NCBI RefSeq assembly: GCF_023652955.1
Contig: NZ_JAKLOY010000011.1
Span: 1 to 64,000, forward strand
DNA from: Geomonas sp. Red32
Lineage (GTDB): Bacteria > Desulfobacterota > Desulfuromonadia > Geobacterales > Geobacteraceae
Direction of reading: 5' to 3'
DNA: 64,000 nucleotides
Shown here: one piece after another, positions 1-7,384 of the stretch
Position numbering within the stretch: the stretch's first letter is position 1
Layout of the letters: each line of letters starts with the position of its first letter
Notes under the pieces: generated by a model
Seen by the model: only the letters and a program-made list of their open reading frames with translations
Databases searched by the model: none
What the model was told of the DNA's origin: nothing
Translations under genes and position numbers: made by a program

Positions 1-124
1 TTTTGAATACATCGAGGTTGACTACAACCGTAACCGCCGTCATAGCGCCAATGGCAACATCAGCCCGGCAGCGTTTGAGGCCAGACAAGCCGCTTAATTT
101 CGTGTCCGTTATTGCTGGGCAAGA

Positions 125-328
125 TCAGAAACTGTCTACACAAATTTGCTGTGGACTATACCCAGGTCTGACTCTTCTGCCATAGCGAAAAATCCCACGA
201 GGCTGAACGCACCCCCCTTTAATATAGATCATATCGAAGTGAGGCGGAACGGCGACGTACTGGGGGCCAGCAGCAAGAGAAGCCGTTGCCATAAGGATAA
301 AGAAGAAAAAGACAAGAAAAATTCGCAT
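125..328 (-). CDS. Small putative secreted protein, 67 aa
   Basis: The product has a classic signal peptide: MRIF, then a very hydrophobic run of about 13 residues ending in ASLAA near residue 20. The mature part is about 47 residues, rich in Pro, Tyr and Arg, with two Cys that could form a disulfide. A purine-rich site (AAGGTGG) lies about 6-10 bases before the ATG. I do not recognise the family. It is probably a small periplasmic or exported protein. It stands alone at the edge of an accessory region, so no function can be inferred from its neighbours. Confidence 0.5.
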   Translation of the reverse strand: MRIFLVFFFFILMATASLAAGPQYVAVPPHFDMIYIKGGCVQPRGIFRYGRRVRPGYSPQQICVDSF

Positions 329-397
329 GGGGAACCACCTTCATACTACATGAATTTCTACGGGTTGAATGTTCATCGCTCCTTTCCCGTACAACAT

Positions 398-557
398 GTT
401 ATTGACCGGAAATTGTTGATATCTTCACGAGCGAGACGCTCGGGTAAAAGTGGGTGACGTCGACTGGTGACGTAACAGGCTGATATGCACACTCGTGAGA
501 TCGTGAAATGTTCCGTTTGGGGGGATGAGCGGAAAAACCGGTCATCCCTCCCATGGG
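398..557. repeat. Repeat unit A, copy 1
   Basis: This 160-base stretch is nearly identical to 4682-4842, differing at scattered single bases. It contains a short hairpin (GAGCG-AGA-CGCTC) and a longer one near its right end: GGGATGA and TCATCCC arms with inner CGG/CCG around an AAAAA loop. No convincing ORF lies in it. Copy 2 is joined directly to unit B; this copy is not, so it looks like part of a larger composite element. Confidence 0.8.
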
Positions 558-806
558 GCATTTGCATGCAACTCCGGATTTTTCCGGGGACACATAGCGT
601 CCCCCTCGCTTCCACCTCGCCCGCTCCTCAGGGACCGCTAACGTAGGTGGAAAGGACTATACAGATTATCATTATAGCTGTCAAAGTTTAAATTAATGAG
701 ATGGACCAAGGAAACGTGCAGGGGGGGGAGAAGGGATGTGAGAGGAAAATGCTGGGGACAGTTGGATTTGCCATAGTTAGCGATTTCGGCACGGTAGGAA
801 ATACCG

Positions 807-856
807 CAGGTGAATTCAGTTCGTAAGTGCATGCACTTGTGACTTGAATTCACCTG
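807..856. repeat. 50-bp symmetrical dyad
   Basis: Two perfect 12-base arms (CAGGTGAATTCA and TGAATTCACCTG) flank, with equal 6-base spacers, a perfect 14-base palindrome (AAGTGCATGCACTT). The whole is symmetrical about its centre. It could be an operator, a recombination site or the end of a lost mobile element; nothing nearby decides this. Confidence 0.75.
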
Positions 857-870
857 GTCCATCAAGAAGA

Positions 871-895
871 GGGAGTCCCCTTAACAGGGACTCCC
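871..895. repeat. 9-bp perfect hairpin
   Basis: GGGAGTCCC and GGGACTCCC arms surround a 7-base loop. There is no clear T-run on either side, so it is a weak terminator candidate for either strand. It lies just left of the truncated gene at 976-1842. Confidence 0.5.
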
Positions 896-918
896 ACCGT
901 TAAACCGGGAAGGTTGGC

Positions 919-953
919 AAGCTCCATTCAGCGCAATGGAGCTTTTCTTCTTT
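919..953 (+). terminator. Probable intrinsic terminator
   Basis: AGCTCCATT and AATGGAGCT arms (920-928 and 935-943) with a 6-base loop are followed by a T/C-rich tail (TTTCTTCTTT) on the plus strand. No plus-strand gene is recognised upstream, so it may be left from a lost gene. Confidence 0.5.
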
Positions 954-975
954 CCAGGCGGGCACCCCTCCGGCG

Positions 976-1842
976 TTAGAACGGGTAGAGCAACACCGAC
1001 TGCAGATCCTTCTGGGTCCCCATGGTTTCCCGGTTGACGATCCAGGCGAGGAGGGAATGGCCGCCCCCCGCGGCAAGGACGGGATTCACGAAACGCTCGG
1101 CATTTTCGGTAGGAGGACCGGAGATGGGGAAGATAAACCCGCCGGTGGCCAGGCTCACCGTTTGACCTTGGCCGCTGATCCGCGCACCGTAGATTCCCGC
1201 GGGCTGGGTATAGTCGCCGACCCTCCAGGCGACCAGGAAGTAGTCCCCCAAGGGAGCCACGGTGGGACTGTAGCAGGCGCTGTGGCTGGTATCGATGGGG
1301 ATGCCACCCGGGTCCAGGACGGAGCCGTCGGCGCCTATCCTGGCGCCGTAGATAGCGGCCGTGCCGCTACGGTAGTCCTCCCAGACGACCAGGTACTCCC
1401 CGTCGTTGAATGAGATACGGGGGGAACCCTGAACGCCCGAGGCCGTAGCTATGGCGATACCTGCCGGGTCAAGGACGGTCCCGTCGCGCGCAACGCGGGT
1501 CCCGGTAATGTCGGTGTCGGCCGCCGGCCCGGAACCGGATCTGGTGTCACGCCAGGCCACCAAATAGTTGGTCCCGTCGAAGGCGACGGCGGGCTCGATC
1601 TGTTCGCCGGGTGCCGCGATGACCGGGAACTGTTTGAGCACCTGGCCCGCGGGCGACACCAGCGCCCCCCGGATATCGTACTGATCGGTGAACTGCTGCC
1701 ATACGACGAGGAAATTGGTTCCGTCGAAAGCAACTACAGGGGCGAAGTTGGAAGTTGCCTGGGAGAACAAGGTGGGACGCCCATGCGTTCCATGCGTTTC
1801 TCGCCGCACGCGGTCCTCGTTCTCCTCTCGCGATCCTTTCAT
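976..1842 (-). pseudogene. 5'-truncated gene for a repeat-containing surface-type protein
   Basis: From about residue 27 the translation has four or five degenerate repeats of roughly 50 residues of the pattern FDGTNYLVVW-D-R-G-GARV-DG-VLDP-GI. This is typical of long exported bacterial proteins built from beta-propeller-like units. The first 26 or so residues (MKGSREENEDR onward) do not belong to it: they are encoded by repeat unit B (1761-1883), whose other copy at 4840-4955 gives the same peptide. The authentic 5' end, with any signal peptide, is therefore missing. I treat this as a C-terminal remnant cut off at a repeat junction. It might still be expressed from a start within the repeat, but there is no sign of export. 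Confidence 0.65.
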
Positions 1843-1883
1843 CCGGGAAACGCATGAATCGCATAGGCGTCCCCTCCGGTTTC
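1761..1883. repeat. Repeat unit B, copy 1
   Basis: About 120 bases are almost identical to 4840-4955. The main difference is six extra bases (TTTCTC) after the CATGCGTTCCATGCG stretch. It contains the inverted words ATGCGTTCCATGCG and CGCATGAATCGCAT. It forms the apparent 5' end of the truncated gene at 976-1842. Confidence 0.8.
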
Positions 1884-1909
1884 TCCCTAAAAGCGGCCGA
1901 AACCGGTGA

Positions 1910-1943
1910 GGTGGGCACTTCCTCTAGCGAGGAAGCGCCCACC
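1910..1943. repeat. Long hairpin with TAGC loop (family R3)
   Basis: Two 15-base arms with one mismatch (GGTGGGC-A-CTTCCTC and GAGGAAG-C-GCCCACC) enclose a TAGC loop. It is directly followed by an 8-base perfect inverted repeat (CACCACGC and GCGTGGTG, 1940-1947 and 1964-1971). A hairpin with the same TAGC-GAGGAA core occurs at 59183-59218. The run 1843-2141 holds no gene that I can support, only these structures. Confidence 0.65.
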
Positions 1944-2141
1944 ACGCCTTTCATCCTTGAAAAGCGTGGTGGGTGACGTTCATGAAATTATGCGTCGCTA
2001 CCGTCTCGGGTGAGGAGAACCGCATAAAATCATAGGCGCCCCCTCTTGGGCAGGTTGAATAATTCGCGGAGATTGCAACATTGAAAGCCTGGCCCCAGCT
2101 TTTGCTCGGCTCTTCCGGCCATCGACCGGTCGTGCCGTTGG

Positions 2142-2510
2142 TTAGCGCTTCTCTGAGTTTAGTTGACATTGGAGCATTATTTTGCCAATGCGCCCCCGAA
2201 CTCTGAAATCTACATGTAGAGTGCGCTTCATATGGATTTCATAGGGGTATGTTGTCCAATAGTCTGTTTTTTTGATTTCTATTTCATTCCATGAAACGAA
2301 TAATGCGTGCCTCCGCAAACCGACTGGCAATAACCTCATCGGTTTCACATACATTCCTTCTTCTGTGAAAACATAGGTCAGGCAAGCAACAAAACGCGCG
2401 CCATCAATCAGAGCGCTTTGGAAACGCAAGGGCTTACCTGGGCTTTTGAGTTCTGTTCCGTAGGCAGACTGGAGGGGCACCCAAGGGTCAAATTCAGTCA
2501 AGATGTTCAT
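2142..2510 (-). CDS. Conserved hypothetical protein, 122 aa
   Basis: The product has no signal peptide or clear membrane segment. The core pattern (KPLRFQSALIDGARFVACLTY, then G-Y-KPMRLLP, then ALFVSWNEIEI) resembles a widespread family of small proteins of unknown function in Proteobacteria, with the layout 'RFQSG...CLTF...GLYL...F..GHPPLFIPW'. It lies in the AT-rich accessory stretch with three other minus-strand genes separated by gaps of about 150-200 bases. Base composition unlike the core genome suggests recent acquisition. I cannot assign a function. Confidence 0.55.
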   Translation of the reverse strand: MNILTEFDPWVPLQSAYGTELKSPGKPLRFQSALIDGARFVACLTYVFTEEGMYVKPMRLLPVGLRRHALFVSWNEIEIKKTDYWTTYPYEIHMKRTLHVDFRVRGRIGKIMLQCQLNSEKR

Positions 2511-2546
2511 TGTTTCTCATTTCTTTGAGAAGATCAGGGGGACGTA

Positions 2547-2622
2547 GGTAACTTATGTAACTTGTTAATCCTGCGACAACCATCTCGCCGCCCTCCGGCA
2601 TTAATAAGTTACATAAGTTACC
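2547..2622. repeat. Inverted repeat with 23-base arms
   Basis: Arms 2547-2569 and 2600-2622 match at 22 of 23 positions around a GC-rich 30-base centre. Each arm carries two copies of the box AAGTTAC (as AAGTTACATAAGTTAC), so four boxes occur in 76 bases. It lies between two minus-strand genes, in the position of an operator or a mobile-element end. Confidence 0.75.
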
Positions 2623-2671
2623 AGCGTCCCATCCGACTCTCCCCTATTTCTGTGTTACTCTGTTCTGGCTA

Positions 2672-3130
2672 CTATTTATTTACAAATGATGTATCGAATT
2701 CTTTTGATATCTCAGAAATATCTGCAGAAGAAGCCCCTCTCTCAAATGCAGTTAATAACAACTCTCCCTTAATTTCGTTGAGCTTCTTGGCCTGCAGTTG
2801 ATCGTCTCCAAGCTGAAGTTTGTTTATCAATGTGCCATAGCCTTTGAGTATCTTTTTTGCTGCTCCTTTGTGAGTTAAAGCAGTAACCTCCCAAAGTGAG
2901 ATTTTTTCATAATGAGAATCTTTAACACAGTATGCCTTTGACTCTTCGAATGATACCTCAGCGTCTGCGCGCTGCCTGTAAACGGCCATATATCTCGTTA
3001 AGTAGAATTTTTTGGATTCAATTATAAACCTGCCATCAGTGGTTCGATCATTTGACAACCATTCTGGGTCGTTTGGTTTCGCCACTCTAGACAAAGATTC
3101 AATGCACTCGCTGACATAAAGCGTAAACAT
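2672..3130 (-). CDS. Hypothetical protein, 152 aa
   Basis: A soluble, charged protein with no signal peptide or membrane segment; the C-terminal 60 residues look helical (KLQLGDDQLQAKKLNEIKGELL onward). No family is recognised. On the minus strand it follows an attC-like site (3195-3267), whose inner boundary lies about 65 bases before the ATG. It may therefore be the next cassette-borne gene after the Abi-like gene, although no matching attC site is evident after its stop codon. It is AT-rich relative to the core genome. Confidence 0.5.
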   Translation of the reverse strand: MFTLYVSECIESLSRVAKPNDPEWLSNDRTTDGRFIIESKKFYLTRYMAVYRQRADAEVSFEESKAYCVKDSHYEKISLWEVTALTHKGAAKKILKGYGTLINKLQLGDDQLQAKKLNEIKGELLLTAFERGASSADISEISKEFDTSFVNK

Positions 3131-3194
3131 GGTGAAATTCCTTTGGGTGGGATGGGGAAATGGAGAATATACTTGTCCCTCTTATCTCTTTTCA

Positions 3195-3267
3195 GCTCAA
3201 CGGTAGTAAGGCGCACCAGCTGCGCGGGGTTTTATCGGCGCCGACTGTATGCCGCCAGTTGTTGGGC
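3195..3267 (-). repeat. attC-like recombination site 1
   Basis: Read on the minus strand, the site begins with GCCCAAC (fits RYYYAAC) ten bases after the stop codon of the Abi-like gene. It ends 73 bases later with GTTGAGC (fits GTTRRRY). The two ends are complementary at 6 of 7 positions. Inner boxes GGCGGCA and TGCGCC can pair with one bulged G, as in attC sites. The inner spacers are uneven (4 and 8 bases), which lowers certainty. Confidence 0.5.
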
Positions 3268-3277
3268 TTGCCATTAA

Positions 3278-4066
3278 TTATTTCGCCATTGCACCGTGAG
3301 GAATGGGGATGACTTTTTCGATATCGTCGATGTTTATCTGAAAAAAGTCATGTCCGTTCGGGGACTCAACGCCAAGTGCCCATAGAAATAGCTCAGCGCC
3401 AGTAAAATTCGGCTCCATATAGGCTCCGTCAGATTCTGCGTTTGGAAACCTCTGCTTTAAATGTGACGCTTCTCCATACGAATAAGTATTTATAAGCCCA
3501 TGAGATGAGAGGCCGACTACACAGTGTGTCATTAACTTCCAGTAGTCTTTCAACTTCTCCGGCGGAAATAGATGAATTAGGAATTCATGTGGTAACAATA
3601 ACCCAGCGTTGGGCAAGTCATTTCCGAGGCCCATGTTAAGTTGAGAGCTTTTATGGTGACGTAGCACTTCATAATAAAACGCAAAATGAAGCCGGATTTG
3701 ATAAACTGACATTTGTTTCACTTTTGAAAGGTATGGCAAGCATTGATCATCCTTACCCGTCACCTCTCTCGAACCTGCCAGCATTCCCCCGTAATACTCT
3801 GCTGCTACCTCGTCCTCACAGAAACGAGCATCATCTAAGATGTGGCGTAACACTCTTGGGCTGACTGCACCAGGGTCATCCATACGCTTCCCCAACTTTC
3901 TCGCTGCCTTTGCAAAGACAGTGTCAAGATTGATATTGCACTTTTCAACTAGCCCTTTGGCTTCCGCTCCTAAATAGTCGGCAGTTGGGCCAAGTAACTT
4001 TGTCAATATATCCTTCGAACCAAGAAATGCTAAACCTGCACCTGCAATAGTTAAAGGTTCCGGCAC
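3278..4066 (-). CDS. Abi-alpha/DUF4393-like protein, 262 aa
   Basis: The N-terminal half has the DUF4393 (Abi-alpha) layout: GPTADYLGAEAKGLVEKC, a helical segment, PRVLRHILDDA, then the signature-like E-DEVAAEYYGGMLAGS. The C-terminal half is alpha/beta and not recognised. Family members have been linked to abortive infection, but the biochemical activity is not known to me. The start is GTG with a good ribosome site (AAAGGAG). The gene is AT-rich and lies between two attC-like sites (4083-4177 upstream, 3195-3267 ten bases after the stop), the arrangement of an integron gene cassette. The family call is by pattern only and could be wrong; the reading frame itself looks sound. Confidence 0.5.
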   Translation of the reverse strand: MPEPLTIAGAGLAFLGSKDILTKLLGPTADYLGAEAKGLVEKCNINLDTVFAKAARKLGKRMDDPGAVSPRVLRHILDDARFCEDEVAAEYYGGMLAGSREVTGKDDQCLPYLSKVKQMSVYQIRLHFAFYYEVLRHHKSSQLNMGLGNDLPNAGLLLPHEFLIHLFPPEKLKDYWKLMTHCVVGLSSHGLINTYSYGEASHLKQRFPNAESDGAYMEPNFTGAELFLWALGVESPNGHDFFQINIDDIEKVIPIPHGAMAK

Positions 4067-4082
4067 AGTATTCTCCTTTTCT

Positions 4083-4177
4083 GTCCAACGGCGGTGGCTG
4101 ACCGGCGGAGCGCCAAACTTTTATTAGCTTTTCCGGCTCTCTACTACCGCGAGTCCGGTCCAGCCCCTTGGTTGTCA
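4083..4177 (-). repeat. attC-like recombination site 2
   Basis: On the minus strand the site ends in GTTGGAC (fits GTTRRRY), 17 bases before the GTG start of the Abi-like gene. Inner boxes GGCTGGACCGG and CCGGTCAGCC pair over 10 bases with a single bulged G. The spacers to the outer boxes are 5 and 6 bases, as expected for attC. The outer left box TGACAAC keeps only the AAC core of RYYYAAC. No integrase gene is in the window. Confidence 0.5.
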
Positions 4178-4263
4178 TCTGTCTACGCTTCCAACGCCTC
4201 GCCCCGCCTTCTTTCTGGCGTTTATCTCGGCCCGAACTTCACTTGGTCGGGGACAGCACTTAT

Positions 4264-4470
4264 TCAATCGGTTTTCTTAATCCACCGCACTAGTCCAAAC
4301 AACGCCCCTGCTAAAAAGCCAAAAGGACCTGTTAGGAAAATTCCAAGGAATGGACCCTGGTTAGCCGTTGGTCGGAAAATAATGGGGCCAAAGAAGCCCC
4401 CGACAAAGCCTACAGAACCAAATATCGCGCCCCACAGTGCCATATGAAGGAACACCCCGCGCTTTGCCAT
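4264..4470 (-). CDS. Small conserved membrane protein, 68 aa
   Basis: There are two hydrophobic segments (about residues 8-26 and 38-60) separated by a loop containing ANQGP, then a short basic tail. The pattern FGPIIF-P-ANQGP-LGIF-TGPFGF-LGA-FG resembles a family of small two-helix membrane proteins of unknown role. I chose the internal ATG because it has an AAAGGA site seven bases upstream; the longer 83-residue reading has no ribosome site. It is the first of four minus-strand accessory genes and precedes attC-like site 2. Confidence 0.55.
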   Translation of the reverse strand: MAKRGVFLHMALWGAIFGSVGFVGGFFGPIIFRPTANQGPFLGIFLTGPFGFLAGALFGLVRWIKKTD

Positions 4471-4681
4471 CGGTATGTCCTTTTCCCATTTCATCTCGTA
4501 CAACGAACTTCCCATGGTCGGGGATGATTAAAGGCCAGAGTTGCTTGTAGCCTTTGGCTTCTGACACTTCCATGCCGGCCTACACTTCCATGCCGGCGCT
4601 GGCCGTTCTCCAAATCGCAGTTGGTGTTGCCTTGTTTGGTCTTGATTAGCTTTGGGGGTCCACTCTCATCGCTTACAATAA

Positions 4682-4842
4682 GTTATTGACCGGAAATTGT
4701 TGATATCCTCACGAGCGAGACGTTCGGGTAAAAGTGGGTGACGTCGACTGGTAACGTAACCGGCTGATATGCCACACTCGTGAGCTGGTGAAATGTTCCG
4801 TTTGGGGGGATGAGCGGAAAAACCGGTCATCCCTCCCATGGG
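4682..4842. repeat. Repeat unit A, copy 2
   Basis: Nearly identical to 398-557, including the GGGATGA/TCATCCC hairpin. In the first hairpin the change CGCTC to CGTTC would keep a G-U pair, a hint that RNA pairing may matter. This copy is contiguous with unit B, giving the most complete A+B element in the window. Confidence 0.8.
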
Positions 4843-4955
4843 AGAACAAGGTGGGACGCCCATGCGTTCCATGCGCCGCACGCGGTCCTCGTTCTCCTCT
4901 CGCGATCCTTTCATCCGGGAAACGCATGAATCGCATAGGCGTCCCCTCCGGTTTC
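4840..4955. repeat. Repeat unit B, copy 2
   Basis: Matches 1761-1883 apart from a 6-base deletion and joins unit A at CCCATGGGAGAAC. It is followed by three short repetitions of the word GGTTTCCC/TCCGGTTTCC. Confidence 0.8.
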
Positions 4956-5233
4956 CCGGTTTCCCTCCGGTTTCCCTACGCCCCCCCTGAGGGCTGCTGA
5001 TTACCGTGCTTCCAGTGCTGAATCGGCAGCGATAATGAATTTTTCGTAGATACCACATCAGCGGGCATTTTGCATGTTTTTAATAAGATGTTCGGCTCTT
5101 TTGACTGAGTGAATAGGCGGGAAAGTCTATGGAGGGAACTATGCGCGAAGGGGAATGGAAGACTCAGAGAGAACTCTATTGGAGATGGGATCGGGGAAGT
5201 AAGTCTCTAAACAATGTCAAGCTGCTATCTTTG

Positions 5234-5509
5234 TCATAAAAAAAGCCTATAGTCACAGCCCAGGGCTGTTGCAAGCTTCTTCGCCGTTTCCTTTCCGATG
5301 GAACGCTTGCCGTTTTCCATCTCACTCAGGTGCCTTCGCGGAATCCCTGTCTTCTCTGCGAGCTGGACCTGGGTCAATTCTTCCTTCAAGCGTGACCCGC
5401 GCAAAATCATGGAGGGAAGGCCTTGGTCAGGCCGCACGTCGCCCAGCACCTCCCGCCAAGGGCGACTTTCGCCCTCTTCAAATCCTTCGAGCTTCTGCGC
5501 GTATTTCAT
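5234..5509 (-). CDS. XRE-family helix-turn-helix regulator, 91 aa
   Basis: Residues about 35-90 form an HTH_3 domain: LRGSRLKEELTQVQLAEKTGI, then PRRHLSEMENGKRSIGKETAKKLATAL. This is typical of Cro/C1 repressors and of HigA/MqsA-type antitoxins. GGAGC lies seven bases before the ATG. No toxin-like gene is adjacent, so it is either a stand-alone regulator or an orphan antitoxin. The N-terminal 34 residues (ending RPDQGLPSMI) are like those found in antitoxins of RelE/HigB-type pairs. Confidence 0.8.
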   Translation of the reverse strand: MKYAQKLEGFEEGESRPWREVLGDVRPDQGLPSMILRGSRLKEELTQVQLAEKTGIPRRHLSEMENGKRSIGKETAKKLATALGCDYRLFL

Positions 5510-5605
5510 GATCAGCTCCGCGTTAGACCGATGTACCTGAACGATGACAATACTTCAAGTCGCAACCTACACCGTCAAGGGGGGAAGACGCCAATAAAAA
5601 ATCTC

Positions 5606-7360
5606 TTAGTTGAGGTTGATTCTAACGCTGGTGAGCCCGATGAGGTCTGATCCGGTGATATTGATCCTCGTCCCGTTGATGGTAACGAAACCCGAGCTAT
5701 CCATGGTGATAGAGGACGCTCCACAAACAATCTCGACGCTGGCTCCAGCCTCAATCTTCAGGCTCTTGCCGACCACCACCGACGTGTCGTTGCCTACCGT
5801 CTCCACCTTGTCGTTTTTTACCAGTATGTTCCAGTCCCTTTCACTCTGTAGATAGAGCTCCTCACTTCCCTTCCTGTCGTCAAAGCGCAACTCATGGAAG
5901 TTGTCCAGGTCGCCATTGGGGTAGCTACGTGTTTTGATGGTGCTGACGGAGTACTTGTTCTGCGGATCGTAGAGAGGCAAGTTCTCGGCATTGTACAGGC
6001 TGCCGACGATGACCGGCCTGTCCGGATTGCCGTCGATGAAAGCTACCAGCACTTCGTCTCCCACCCTCGGAATGAACTGCATGCCCCATCCCGCGCCGCC
6101 CCACCCCTGAGCGTAGCGAAGCCAGCAGGAACTCCTCTCGTTCTTCTTTCCCTGCCGGTCCCAGTGAAACTGCACCTTCACTCTCCCGAGTTCGTCGTGA
6201 TAGATCTCCTCACCGGCAGGACCGGTTACCATCGCCGTCTGCATCCCCGCGATGACCGGCTTCGGAGTTATCCGTGACGGCTTGAAATGGGCATCCTCAG
6301 GTATGGCAATGAAGCCGTTCCAGTATTGCGCACAGCCTCCGGTCGAGCCATCCAGCGCTTGAGGCTGGTCACCTACGTGCTCCATGGCCGCGACTACGTA
6401 TCTTCCGACGAGCTCTCCGGAGAATGATTCGAGGTCGAATCGGTGCCCGGCGGAGAGACGGGGGCAGTTGCTCTCGCCCTTTGCTCGTTTCTCTAGCGCG
6501 GCATGCTCTCCCAGGCGTGCCTTAGCCAGCCTTTCCTCGCGCTTGTCGCTGACAAAGGAACCGGTGTACTCGTACATTTCTGCTCTCGGTTCCCGGCGAG
6601 AGCATTTTTCCGCTCCCGGACGATAGCTCGGATGCTCATAGCTGAAACTGCGGGTAGTTACGCAATCGGTCGCCAGCCGGCAAGAGAGGTTGAAGGCCGA
6701 TACCGTCTCGGCGTCTTGGGCCATGCCATGGGAACCCTGGAGTTGAAGGGCGCAGTCCCCGTGGATGTCGGGGCAAAAGAAGCTGTCGTCGCAAATGGTC
6801 AGGACGTGTTTGTCCTCGTGGTGCTCGAAGAAATAGAGCAGTCCTTCTTCCTCCATCAGGCGCGATATGAAATTCAGGTCGGTTTCGTTGTACTGCACGC
6901 AGTAGCTGCAATTCAGTTCACTGTCTATCAGGGCGAAACTGAACATGTCGGACGTGATGCAGCTTTCCTCAAGTATGGTCTTGATTATCGACTGCACGGT
7001 GGTGTTCTGGAAGATGCGGCAATCCTGCTCCAGCGACAGCCGCCAGATGGCCGGTAGCAGCCGAACCCGATAAACGCAGCCATCGGGTGCCAGCTCCACC
7101 AATTTCAACTTCGAGATCATTCCGTGGAAATATCGATTGCCGCCATCGGCAGTGAGGTCTTTAGTGCGCACGGTCAGGACCGCCCCCATACCGGCGACTT
7201 TCTCGAAAGGGATGGCAGTCTCGCAAACGACGGTTACGTTAATCTGAAAAGGGGAGGAGATGGCTTCAATGGCTTCAAAGCTTGTTACGTGGAAGTCGAA
7301 GGGGGTGCCGTGAATTTTAAAGAAAAACATGGGCTTGTCCGCCGCGTCTGCAAACTCCAT
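5606..7360 (-). CDS. vgrG: Type VI secretion tip protein VgrG
   Basis: The 584-residue protein has the full VgrG plan. A gp27-like half comes first ([20 protein letters not shown], then [20 protein letters not shown] around residues 155-180). A gp5-like OB fold follows ([17 protein letters not shown], then [43 protein letters not shown], about 395-465). It ends in a needle with [12 protein letters not shown] and [11 protein letters not shown]. There is no C-terminal effector extension. An AGGAGG site precedes the ATG. It lies last in a three-gene unit behind a lysozyme-like gene and an LprI-like gene. No other type VI structural genes are in the window, so it is an orphan VgrG island whose apparatus must lie elsewhere. 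Confidence 0.93.
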   Translation of the reverse strand: [584 protein letters not shown]

Positions 7361-7384
7361 AAAGCCTCCTGTCGGTTAGGACAA

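Larger units (their letters stand above)
4516..5233. other. Gene-free stretch of repeats
   Basis: About 720 bases without a supportable gene. It holds a 14-base direct repeat (ACTTCCATGCCGGC, near 4563-4596) and the joined repeat units A and B (4682-4955). The bases after about 4960 hold nothing I recognise. Confidence 0.6.

Noticed and set aside
638..865. 75-residue minus-strand ORF in the gene-free stretch
   Set aside because: It has no ribosome site, an odd composition, and overlaps the 50-bp dyad; no support for expression.
4666..5058. 130-residue ORF over repeat A+B on the minus strand
   Set aside because: It consists wholly of repeat sequence read in frame and has no family likeness; similar peptides appear wherever the repeat occurs.
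5234..5509. Toxin-antitoxin module at the XRE gene
   Set aside because: No RelE, HigB or other toxin-like ORF lies next to it on either side; only the regulator can be supported.
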